Positions 33,790 through 44,379 of a stretch of 64,000 nt of DNA are shown here, piece by piece. Within the stretch, counting starts at the first letter, position 1; every line of letters begins with the position of its first letter. Below the pieces are notes generated by a model. It made no database searches, had not been told where the DNA came from, and saw only the letters and a program-made list of their open reading frames with translations. The translations under genes were made by a program, and so were the position numbers. The DNA is from Verticillium longisporum. Taxonomy: Eukaryota > Ascomycota > Sordariomycetes > Glomerellales > Plectosphaerellaceae. Where the stretch lies: contig JAETXT010000006.1 in the NCBI GenBank assembly GCA_019188255.1, positions 4,650,001 through 4,714,000 on the forward strand. The letters are read 5' to 3'.

Positions 33790-35240
33790 ATGCTCCCAGA
33801 GCCCACGTTGAACTTCACGCTCCCCAGCATCCACGACGACACGGTCCTCGACTGCCGCGTCTACCACAGCCATGCGCTGAGCCCCGTCCCCAACGCCCCG
33901 CCCTGGCGACGACACGCCGCCATCGTTGCGTACCCGTACGCGCCCATGGGCGGGTCATACGACGATCCTATCGTTGACTCTGTCGCTGAAGCGCTCCTTC
34001 GCGCCGGCTATCTCGTGGGCACGTTCAATTTCAGGTGAGCTCCCACCCCCTCGAGAGTCTCCTTCTGTTACCGTCCCACGTCGGCACATGCTAATGTTTG
34101 GTGCTGCGCAGAGGTGCCGGCCACTCGGCAGGCCGAACATCGTGGACGGCCAAGGCCGAGCGAAACGACTACATGTCCTTCATCGGCTTCATGGTGCACT
34201 ACATCCACTTCCTCGACCCCTACCGACCCGCACCCGACGCATCCTCCGCGACAAGCTCGCCAGCGCCCGACCTCAGCTCGCGGGACGAACGCGACCAGCC
34301 CATCCTGCTGGCAGCCGGCTACTCGTACGGCGCCATGGTGACCTCGCAGCTGCCGCCGCTGCCGCAGATCCTGTCACGCTTCGCCGCGCCACCGGCCATC
34401 TCAGCCGCCGCCGACATTCGGCTGCGCGCCGAGCACCTGGCGGCGCAGCAGAACAGCTTCCTCGCCGAGGCGCGGGCGTCGCGCAACGCCATGACGCCGA
34501 CGCGGCGCGCGCGCGTCGGCGGCGACGAGGGCGACCAGCGACGCAGCGGCGAGCACCACAGGCGGTCGCACTCGCCCCACCACACGGAGGACAAGCTGCG
34601 GCGCGGCGTCAGCGAGCTGCTCGCCAAGACGAGGGCGAGGCGGAGCCACAGCCACAGCCGCCAGCGGAGCGTCGAGGCCGCTGCGGTCGGCGGGGACGAG
34701 GCTGGCAGTCCCAAGAAGCAGCACGCAGGGCATGAGCATCTGCATGGCCACAGTCACAGCCACAGCCACAGCCACAGTCACAGCCACAGCAGCGACGAGC
34801 AAGTGGTCCTGCTGCCGAGGATTGCCGACCTGACGAGCGTCAGGCCGGCGTACGCGCTCGTGTCGCCGCTGCAGGGCATCGCCAACCACCTGACGACCAT
34901 GTCGTTCGTGCCGCCCTGGTCGCGGCACCGCGGCCACGAGCAGGCGCGGGCGCCGTCGGCGTCGCCGGCGGGGGACGTCAACTGGATCGAAGACGCCGGG
35001 GAGGCGGCCGAGGCCAAACTTGCGACGTGCCCGACGCTCGCCGTGTTCGGGGACCGAGATGGCTTCGTCCCCATCGGCAAGCTGCGGGCGTGGGGCGCGA
35101 GGCTCGAGACGAGGCCGGGGTCGAAATTCCGCGGCGTCGAGGTCACGGGGGCGGGGCACACTTGGCAGGAGGAAGGGACGCTGTCTGCGCTGGTCGGGGC
35201 GGTGGACGAGTTTGCGCGGGGGCTGCTGAAGGCAGCATGA
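33790..35240 (+). CDS. Alpha/beta hydrolase with His-Ser-rich insert
   Basis: Two exons: 33790-34034 and 34112-35240, with a 77-nt intron (GTGAGC donor, GCGCAG acceptor) splitting FNFR|GAGHSAG. The product is about 457 aa. The fold is supported by AAIVAYPYAPMGGSYDD, the oxyanion-type RGAGHSAG, the nucleophile elbow AAGYSYGAMV (Ser about 153), the acid region LAVFGDRDGFVP and the final histidine in VTGAGHTWQ. It resembles the COG2945-type predicted hydrolases; its substrate is unknown. Between nucleophile and acid lies an insert of roughly 150 residues rich in Arg, Ala and Ser, including a charged Arg/His stretch and seven HS dipeptides in a row (about residues 294-308). The insert is low complexity and may be disordered; poly-HS could bind Zn, Ni or Cu, but that is speculation. 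Confidence 0.82.
34739..34796 (+). repeat. CACAGC/CACAGT hexamer array encoding a (His-Ser)n stretch
   Basis: A tandem array of CAC-AGY codons in frame within the alpha/beta hydrolase gene gives consecutive His-Ser dipeptides. The mix of AGC and AGT codons suggests the stretch is not a very recent expansion. Confidence 0.9.
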
Positions 35241-36356
35241 TGTGTGCCGTGTTCAAGGCAGTATGACTAGCTGGGCCCTCGGAGGGAGGCAGAGATATCT
35301 ATGAGTAATGAGGATGACAATGTGTGGCTGAGAGGTTGATGCCGGTGCAGCAGTCAAGTTGTGATGAGCTTTAATGCATTGGCGGATGATGCACGAATAT
35401 CAGCATCATGTCAAGAATCATCAAAAGTGTCGGTGATGGAAACCCTCGGATCCAAATCCGCGTCAATCGCATGTTTGGTGCGTTCTGGTGACCTTGTCAT
35501 CGACCGGGATGACTGTACCTCACCGACAGCTTCAGACTGACGCAAACAGGTCTCGGCACATTCAGCTGCCAGATGGCAGATGCCAAACGTCAGCAACCAG
35601 CGATCAGCGATCATCGGGCTCGTAGTGTGTGGGGGGAAGTCCCCAGAGCGTGGGGCAGCCGAACCACTGGGGGGTGCGTTGGAGGCGCTGGACGCACTGA
35701 GCAGTCGGGTCGCTGGGATGAACATCACTGGCACAGCAGCAGAGGTGTGTGTCGCCGGCGTGGCCCATTGGCTGGGCGAGACGAAAACCTGGGGGTCATC
35801 TGGCCTGGAATGCCGGCTCGGATGGGGTGGGCAGATGCCCTGTGGGGTGCTTTGGAGGGGTCGCACAGCAGCAACGATGTGCCTTGCCTGGCTTCCAGGC
35901 AGGCACGAGGTCATGTTCACCTGCCCCGACCCCTTACAGGACTCGCCGGTCCGCCCGCGGCCTCAGCTCCGTGCACACCGACATCTCTCGCGACCTCATG
36001 ACATGTGCTTAGCTTAGGTACCTGCCTACCTTACCTCAAAGCCGGCCCCTCCTGCCCTTGACCTGATCTGACCACCATCTGTCCTTCCTGCCTGAATCTT
36101 CCTCGACTACCAGCACTCTACGTAGGTACCTACCCAAGGTACGGTAATTCATCCAAGTATTTTCTCCCCTCGTCTTCCTCACGAGCATCCGACAACCCTA
36201 CAGCTTGCCATCAAACACGTCCTTGACTCCCAACCTCGGCCCCTCCAACATCCCTCGCTGCACGCCTCTGGGGATGGGACTGCTTCTGAGCCACGTCGCA
36301 ACCTCGTCCCGTTGCTCGCGCCTTCGCCCTCGTTCTCTGCAGCGCCCTCCCCGACC
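35241..36356. other. Intergenic, patatin lipase promoter
   Basis: About 1.1 kb. GGTACC-type motifs occur near 36016 and 36126 (TTAGGTACCTGCC, GTAGGTACCTACC), close to the likely promoter of the lipase gene. Overlapping open frames around 35570-36010 show no recognisable domain. Confidence 0.5.
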
Positions 36357-38718
36357 ATGACGGACGTCTTGCTGAATCATGTCCACCCTACAACAAACAA
36401 CCCTGCCCTCCGTGGGAAGAAGCCCGCGGCCGCCGCCAAACAACATCAACCCGAGCACCTCGCCCTCGACACCCTCTCGCGCGCCTTGAAATCTGCAAAC
36501 GCCTACGTGCAGTCTTGGCGAGACGGCTTGACGCAACAAGAGCGCGCGCACCGTTCCAAAGTCGAGGAGCGTCGCCAGATCCTCTGCTTGCGCATGCAGA
36601 ACGCAGAGTCCAGAACCCAATGGCAGGATGCCGCCGAGGAACTCGACCTGCTTGAGCGCAACGACCAGTGGAAGCTGCAACTCGACCCTTCGACACCCGA
36701 CTACAACCCCCAGCTGATCGAGGCCCGCCTCAAGGATCTCGACGACGCTCGTGTCAACTGCGATGTGCGTGCCATGCTCTACCTCGTGCGCACTGCTCTC
36801 GCCCGCGATCTCGGCGGCATGGGCAACGTCGACCTCTACCGACACTCGTACGTCGGCACAAAGCACCTGATCGAGCGCTACGTCGCCTCCGCCTTGCAGA
36901 CCATCGAGGCCCTCGTCGACATGAGCCACCGCGCGCTCCCTGACGGCCTCTCGCAACGCGACATCCTCGAGAACGTGTTGCTCGCGCGCCAGAGTTTCGG
37001 CCGTAGCGCTCTCTTGCTCAGCGGCGGTGCTACTTTTGGTATGGCGCACATCGGCGTGCTCAAGGCCCTGTTCGAGGTGAAGCTGCTGCCGCGCATCATC
37101 TCTGGCGCCTCGGCCGGCTCTATCGTCTGTGCCGTCATGTGCACACGAACGGATGAGGAGATTCCCGACGTCATCCGAGCATTCCCCTACGGCGATCTCA
37201 ACGTCTTCGATGGTCTCGAGAAGCCCGACACCGTTCTCGATCATATCCGCAGGCTCCTGACCGAGGGCAGTTGGTCAGATATCTCTCATCTCACCCGCGT
37301 CATGCGCGACTTGCTCGGCGACATGACCTTTCAGGAAGCCTACAACCGTACGCGTCGCATCCTCAACATTTGCGTGTCCACCGAGTCCATCTACGAACTG
37401 CCGCGCCTGCTCAACTATGTCACGGCTCCCAACGCCTTGATCTGGTCTGCCGTCCCCGCCACATGCTCCCTGCCACTGGTCTTCAGTGTCGCACCTTTTG
37501 CTCGTCAAGGATCCCGACACGGGTGCACACATGCCCTGGAACCCGACGCCGCAGAGATGGATCGACGGCTCCGTCGATAACGACTTGCCCATGACGCGCC
37601 TCGCCGAGATGTTCAACGTCAATCACTTTATCGTCTCCCAGGTCAACCCGCATGTCGTTCCTTTCCTCGCCAAAGACGATCGACTCGATCCCACGACGCC
37701 GCACCTCCGCCGTCAGGCCAACAACGCGGCCACATCCACAGCCGCCAAAGACGGCGCCGACTGGGTCTATACCATGACCGCGCTCGCCAAAGACGAGGCT
37801 CTGCATAGGCTTCAGTTCCTCGCCGAGATTGGTTTCTTTCCCAACCTCGCCACCAAGCTTCGAAGCGTCCTCAGCCAGAAGTACTCGGGCGACATCAACA
37901 TTCTTCCGGAGATTAGCATGAATGAGCTGCCCGGCCTTCTCAGCAACCCTACCAGCGATTTCATGACACGCGTCTGCCTTCTCGGCGAGCGCGCTACATG
38001 GCCGAAGCTCAGCAGAATAAGAGACCGATGTGCCATTGAGCTGAGCCTCGATCATGCCGTCCACCGTCTGCGAGCCCGCGTTGTCTTCTCCGCCAGCCAG
38101 GTCGACCTGCGCCGCCTCGCCACCGGCCTGGTCGTGCCCCCTCCCTGGCCCCGCCACGCGGTCCCTACCCGTCCGGGCGACAGTCAGACGCTGTCTCTCG
38201 ACGTGGGTACGGGCGTCGCCCAGAGACACCCTCGCCAACGCCGGTCCTCGGGCAGCAGCCTCCAGCTCTTGGCGCACCACCGTCGCATGATGCTGGAAAA
38301 CGTCCTCACGGACGAAGAGACGGAGGAGGAGGAGCGGCTCGAGATGCGCGCGCGGCACGGCGGCGGCAGCACATCCCCCGTGCTCGTGCGCAAACCGAGG
38401 CTCAAGCGCTCAGCCAAGAGCCATAGCTACTTCAATACGGCATTGCTGCGGTCTGCGGCTGCGGGCGAGGTCGAAAATGATCGGGTCTTGGAGAAGAGCT
38501 TCGACTTTGGAACGGCACCGACACCGCCCGGGCGCCAGCGGTCGCCCACCGAGGAGGTCGAGACGTCGGAAGTGCAGAGCTGGTCCGAGGCGGGCGGAAG
38601 TGACGAGACCGTGTCAGATGTCGAGCCATATGAGAGCACATGGGCGCAGCCCGATAAGAAGGAGATTGGGCATGTTAGAAGCGAAGAACTGAGCCAGGAC
38701 GGGGGCCTGTGGGATTGA
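36357..38718 (+). CDS. Patatin-like triacylglycerol lipase, Tgl3/4/5 type (frameshifted)
   Basis: An intronless gene; the ATG at 36357 gives MTDVLLNHVH, and the product is about 786 aa if one extra base is ignored. The DUF3336-like N-terminal part (SWRDGLTQQERAHRSKVEERRQIL) is followed by the patatin core: oxyanion stretch LLSGGATFGMAHIGVLKAL, nucleophile ISGASAGSIV (Ser about 252), and the catalytic Asp in RWIDGSVDNDLPM. Later landmarks are VSQVNPHVVPFL and SGDINILPEIS. The C-terminus is disordered and acidic. Such enzymes hydrolyse stored triacylglycerol at lipid droplets, and some also have acyltransferase activity. The reading frame shifts between ...PLVFS and ...LLVKDPDTG: one extra base in 37489-37499 accounts for it. 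No intron signals are present. Both long open frames on the opposite strand (36198-37244 and 37483-38358) are shadows. Confidence 0.87.
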
Positions 38719-41700
38719 CTGGTAGAAGGGCTGGGGAGCTCAGAGGAAGAAGGGAGGGCCGTTGATGATGATGTTTTACACTCGGAGTGGATGACGTAGT
38801 ACGAGCATCCCCTCCCTCGTCCGGGTTGCGGTTTTCTTTTTTTGTGGCCATGCACGGCGTTGTGTAGCATTTGGGATATCAAGCTGGGTAAGGGTGGGCA
38901 TTGGAGCGCATGCATTTCCAGGAGGTTGAGCAGTGACTTGGACCGGGGTGAGGAGCTAGGTTGAATGTGCTGTATGAGGTGTTATGTCTAGGCCAACATG
39001 GTCGTTCTGGTCAGTTGAATGGCAGTGGTCACCCGAGAAGGTGAAATTGAGTCAGTCTTGAAAGGGTTGAACGTGTGTAGTCATGGCAGACTTGGGCTTG
39101 CAGTGTAAAGCCATGTTCTTGCTAGTCAAAACCAGGGGACCCTCACAGCCAAACCCGCCATGATGGCGCCTGGTGAAATCATGCCAGCCTGTGCGAAGCT
39201 GTGAAAGGGTTCACCGCACCAAAGTTTGCAGGTCAAGGGTGTCAGCATGCAGAACGAATCACCCAGACGACCAGTCACGATGGCAATGCAAATATTTCGG
39301 ACAGGAGAAACCAGCCTGTGTAGGGGGTATGGCATCCGTCCACTGCGAACGCTCCGACTACATGCCGTGTCGTCAACACGACCATTTCGATGATACGAGG
39401 GTATCTCGAATACTACGGAAGCAGAACCTCCATGGATTGATAGCCGCAACTTTCGCCCCTGGTTCTCCCTTTTTTTGCCCTTGCGCGCATGTGTGTTGCG
39501 GATACTTCATCACGCGTCCTCCACCGCATCGTGATGAGTATACATTACATGGAGAATACACAGCACAACAGCAAAGCATGACTGCAGCAGTCATCTATCT
39601 ATATCAAGTCATGGAACAGAGAGCTTGTAGGTAAGCCCCCCCCCCTTCTCTTCGCCGTCGCCATCGTTGAGAAGCCGCGAGATAAAACCGATCGCGAAGC
39701 GCCCGTTTGTTCTTGCCGTTTTATCTCTTGTTCACCGCATGCTTGCCGATTACGTTGCATTCATATTTGATAATCATTTGTCTGGAAACTCTTGATACGA
39801 ACACGAAACACAACGTATCGGTCTTTGCAGAATTCATTTTCAAGAGGCTTACAGTCAAATGTTTGACTCACCGTAAAAATAACCGTAATGCCGACTCATC
39901 TGCTATCCTTGGCGATTTGCGTTTTGGTTCGAAGACCATAAATCCCGGGGCCTCCGCCTCAGTCAAACTTGATCAAGAATCCAGCCAGAGATGTTGAGGT
40001 TCATGAAGCATACGATCAAGTCATGATGACGTTAGGCAAGGCATTCATTTACTTGGTCATCCAGTACAACGCTGTGAGATGCCACTGAGAGGGGAGTACA
40101 CCAGAGGCTAAGGGCTCCTTCTGTCACTGAAATTGCAAGAAACACAAGGACATTGGCCATGGACCGTCAGCCCGCACCTGCCTCATGTCGCATGGGCCTT
40201 AGCTACATTACCAGCCCCTCTCTCCCGTCAACACCAATCAGACCACACGTGCAGGCGCATCGTGGCTTGCCGAGCAAAGGTACCTAGGTAGCAACCAGAC
40301 ATGTGGCAAGTCGCACATGGGGTCGCGAAACGCCAGCTAGGAAAAAGATAACGCCAGACTGCCATCCGTCTGTGCGTGTCTCTCCACAGTTCCAGAGCAG
40401 CCTGTCTGGGCAATGCATTCGCAATACAGAAGACGCGGTGATTGTGCCACCTATGCGCCAAGTCCCCTCATATGACTCGACGGCCTATCGGGCTGGTGGA
40501 TGTTGAGCGGATAGGGCCCGGTGCCCCGCGTCATTCGAGACCAGACATGTCAGGGAGACGGTCTCTCTACCTTCCTGTGGCGCTCTATAATCCTCGGGGT
40601 CCGGCGGCAAGGGGATATTGTGACTGGCCAGGGCGATGGCAGGGACGAAATCTAGATCCCCATCTCATCAGAATGTCCCTTTGCGGGGGAGTTGAGGTAG
40701 CACTTGGTCGTCCAAAGGAAGGCTGACTTGAAGCCTCCTCCCTCAGGTCCACATTCCGCTTCGCCTATCATAAGGTGCATTGCTTGTCAGTACCTTGATG
40801 ACCCCTTGCAAGCCGAAGAGAACGACATTGACTGGACAACCCAATCAGGTTGAGACAGGCTCAGCTCAAGCCTCTGGAAGTCTCGACGCCGAGAACAGAA
40901 CTCACAGTACCGTACGTCACTGGAAGAAAAAAGCAGACGAGTGCTGGGGGCTCTCTTGCGTACCCTTTGCCTGTGGGGAAGGAAGTCAGAGCATCCGGCA
41001 TTCGGTTGACCGAACGGCGGAATACGTCGAGATCGGCGGTGCGGGGCCGCAGATGACGGGGCCGACATGATGGGACATAGTTGCTCGGCGCTAAGTAACA
41101 TGGCGGCAAGGAGAAAACAAGAACATAACGCTTCATCATGGTGTCATTGGCCACAATGGCGTCTCACTGCCTTGTCACTGACAGTTGCCCGATTCGAAAG
41201 TGGCTGCAGGGCGAGGCACCGCGGCTATGCTAAGCGGACACTACTATCAGATGCAGGCCGAGTGGGATACGAGGTTCTAGACTGGATGATGCAGCAGAGG
41301 GCGGGCCTCTTGGTCCTGGGGGAGGTGGGCGCTGGTCTGGGAGAGGCAATGGCGACAGAGCGAGGGAGGAATGCGGCCACGGTCTAGGATTCGTCTGTGT
41401 AACAAGCTTGATCTGTGCTAGCAGGGAAGATTTTCGGTCTGGACGTCAAGCCTGAGACCTTCAGGGTCGTACACGCGCAAGACACATACTCAGCGAGTTG
41501 ACTCTGATTTCGCGTCAAAGGTAAGACACAATGTGTATGGTCCAGGAAGATCAGGCTAGTGAGTGGTCGAGCTGCAACAGCTTGCCAGCCGGAGGAGCCT
41601 CTCGCATCCCTCCACATACCCCCGTTCGCAGACAGCATCTTCAGTGTCGGTGTGGGGGTCACTGATAATCCACCGGAAGCAGGGCAGGTCCAACGTCCTC

Positions 41701-42995
41701 AGTGACGCCGGATGGCAAACTATTGCCATTGGTACCTAGGTACTCGGAAGGAGTTCCCGGATTGTCTCTATTGCCTGGAGTTCAACAGAGGTTTGGGATG
41801 GCGTTCAGTCGCTAGGTACACAGATTCGCAACCAGTCAGCATGTACCTCAGTGTACCCAAGGGCACGAACGCTCGAGAACATGATTTGAGGCGAAAGTAA
41901 GAGCGGGCAGAGGCAAGAGACGGACGAGGCCGGCGAGGAGCGTTGCACCGACAGGACGCCTGTTCCTGGCGGCAGCATGACGGGAGCCTATGACGGAGAC
42001 GGAGGTGCGATGGTGGCTGGAGTGTGTGCTGCAGGTCGTGCACCATCGGAGGTGGGACGAGGCCGTTTTCCGCCGATGGTGGGCCTAGCAGCGGCCCGGA
42101 AAGGTGCACTGTTGTTGGCACGGCAGGGCTTTGGGGGGGAAAGGGTACAGCGTCGGGCATTTTCCGCGGCCTGGATACCACGGACAGCGGCGATGGAAGA
42201 TGGAGCAAGCAAACGAGATGGGCGCTGTCCATCGCAACAGAACGGCGCAGAGCCTAGCAGGGCCGATTTGCTGCAAAGGCAAGGCGTGGCTGATCTCAAT
42301 CTCTGATATTCAGGCGGAGGAAGAGGCGATGGATGGCCGGTGGATGGTGAGGGGTTTGTCCCGTAATCGTCAAATCGATGAAAAGAATCAGGATTGGCTT
42401 TTGCGTACTGCAATGTGTGCACAGTGGTTGATAGACATGGATGGATGAACGAGGTCACTGGTGTTGGATATCTGTTGGGACTGTTGGTAAGCATTGACGA
42501 GTTGATGGGCGAACGAGGGTGATCCCTAGGCAGCCGAAATACAAAACCCTCCGAGTCCCGCAGAATTGAGGCTCAAACGGGTTAATGTTGGGAAGTGCGT
42601 GAAGGTGTGTAGGTATGTAGGTGTGAGTGAGTGTGAAGCATTGATTTGGCAGGGAATGAAGACCAAGAGGAGCCGACAGCAGGTTCATTCAGCCAGGTTC
42701 ACGGCCAGAGGGAAGGGAAAGGTGAGGCTGGAATCTGCACTGTGCATAGGCACCCGAATACACTGTATCACCGACCTGTGGATGGCAGGACCAACCGCCA
42801 CGCGTCTCTTAGCATCCCCGCTGTTGAAGGGGCGCCACACAAATACAAAGCACATGATTGGCTTTCTAAATCTCAACAGCATGAGGACGAATCAGATGGC
42901 GTAGAAATCAACCCTGTGCCAATTGAGGAGATTTACCTCCTACTTGCTCGTCCAGCCACCTCAGGCGTACAGGAAATAATATGCCAGACGCAAAT

Positions 42996-43030
42996 GCAGG
43001 CGCAGGCGCAGGCGCAGGCGCAGGCATAGG
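42996..43030. repeat. 6-bp tandem repeat (GCAGGC)
   Basis: Five to six copies of CAGGCG/GCAGGC in a row. This is the reverse complement of the unit at 10110-10160. Confidence 0.9.
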
Positions 43031-43272
43031 CAGAGGGGGACCGACAGACAGATGCAGATGCACACTACGACTGCCACGCTACCCTTGTGGCTCCACCTAC
43101 CATGGGTAATCCGGTTCCCCCTAGCGTCAAGTTCCACCTTCACAACCAGGCTCACCTCCATTCTCAATCCAGCGAAAGTTGTTGCCAGTATCCTTCGGTT
43201 CCCCAGCCCCAGCCCAGCTCTTTCCCTAACGCTTGCCATCCTTCCCACCGAGCGCCTCAAAGAATATACCAC

Positions 43273-43330
43273 GCAGGCAAGCAGGCAGGCAGGCAGGCAG
43301 GCAGGCAAGAAGCAAGCAGGCGGCAGGCAG
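43273..43330. repeat. 4-bp tandem repeat (CAGG)
   Basis: An array of CAGG/GCAG units with a few interruptions (CAAG), about 1 kb upstream of the Mga2-like start codon. Confidence 0.9.
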
Positions 43331-44379
43331 ACATAATCGGAATGACCACCTGGACAGAGTGTGTTACGATGACCATCTAATCTGGCCTTACCACCACCAA
43401 CCACTGTCAGTCTAATGGCAAAATTGCCCACACATCTGGGACAGCGAGCAGCAGACCTGAGGATTCGCCATTCTTTGACCTGATTCTGTCAAACACGTCT
43501 TGACTCCTCTGTGCCCTGAATCCAAATTTGAAGGGATCAATTTCTTCCCAATTGCTGGCGACCCTTGCCCAGCCCTGCAACAGACAGGCCTTCTGAGACA
43601 TCCATACCGCTTGTCGCCCTCCAATACGGCTTTTTCGCTGACCTTCACCGTCTTGACTCGCAACGCCCCTTGGCCCTTCGGAGGACAGCGCACCAAGCCA
43701 GGTACCACGCACCAACGTTCCAGCCGCCATTGACCACGAGCGACGCCGCACTCGTGGTCGTCAATCGCTCAGAATCCACCAAGGACGACAGCCTCGGACA
43801 CGAATACTATTCCTGCCAGCTACCTCCCTACCTTACCTGACGTACCTACCTAGGGCAGCTGCTCGACTCTTTCTTCAGTTCGTTTCATCCCACCGGGTTC
43901 ACGCTCCCTGCGTCAGATCAGCTCAAGGCCACGCGTGAGGCCTAGCCTTGAGAATCAATCCCCCAAAACTGTGGGACGTCCCCGCTCTTTTGCCCAGCCA
44001 GCCTGCCAGTCCAGCGCAGCCCAGTGCAGCCCAGCCAGCGGGCGTCTTTTTGGTCGCTCATCTCTCGGGGTCTCTGTCCCATACCTACACACAGACGCTC
44101 TCCCACTCTCTCGCACTCTGTGCGAGACTAGATGTGAACCACTCAATCCGCGAACATCACCTGGCTGTTCCCCACAAGTCCCTCCCCCCCCCAACCCTGG
44201 ACGCTTCGACACAGCACTCTCGCTGAGCCTTCCTCATCCCGACCGCGACCGACTTCTCCTGTCAATCAATCACCTCCCCCCCAATTTATCACCACCAAAA
44301 CACCACCACTTTCGACGCGATTACGATCCTTCGACAGCCTGACAAACCGCCCCATCGATCCTCATTGTCGCTCCTGGCT

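Larger units (their letters stand above)
38719..44379. other. 5.7-kb gene-poor interval upstream of the Mga2-like gene
   Basis: No open frame here carries a recognisable domain, and none is much longer than expected by chance. Near 43950-44379 the sequence turns pyrimidine-rich, matching a 5' leader of the Mga2-like gene. GCAGGC and CAGG repeat arrays lie at 42996-43030 and 43273-43330. CCTAGGTACC-type motifs occur at about 40280, 41730 and 43845. It may hold undetected non-coding RNA or a small gene, but nothing can be supported. Confidence 0.45.

Noticed and set aside
34401..35159. 252-codon minus-strand frame with Val-Ala repeats
   Set aside because: Antisense of the His-Ser-rich insert of the alpha/beta hydrolase; repeats mirror the CACAGC array.
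36198..37244. 348-codon open frame on the minus strand
   Set aside because: It lies fully antisense to the patatin lipase, whose motifs are unambiguous. Its composition (Val/Glu/Asp-rich) is what the complement of GC-rich codons gives.
37483..38358. 291-codon open frame on the minus strand
   Set aside because: Antisense shadow of the second half of the patatin lipase gene.
39880..39960. Possible tRNA B-box (GGTTCGAAG) near 39930
   Set aside because: No matching A-box or cloverleaf stems could be found around it.
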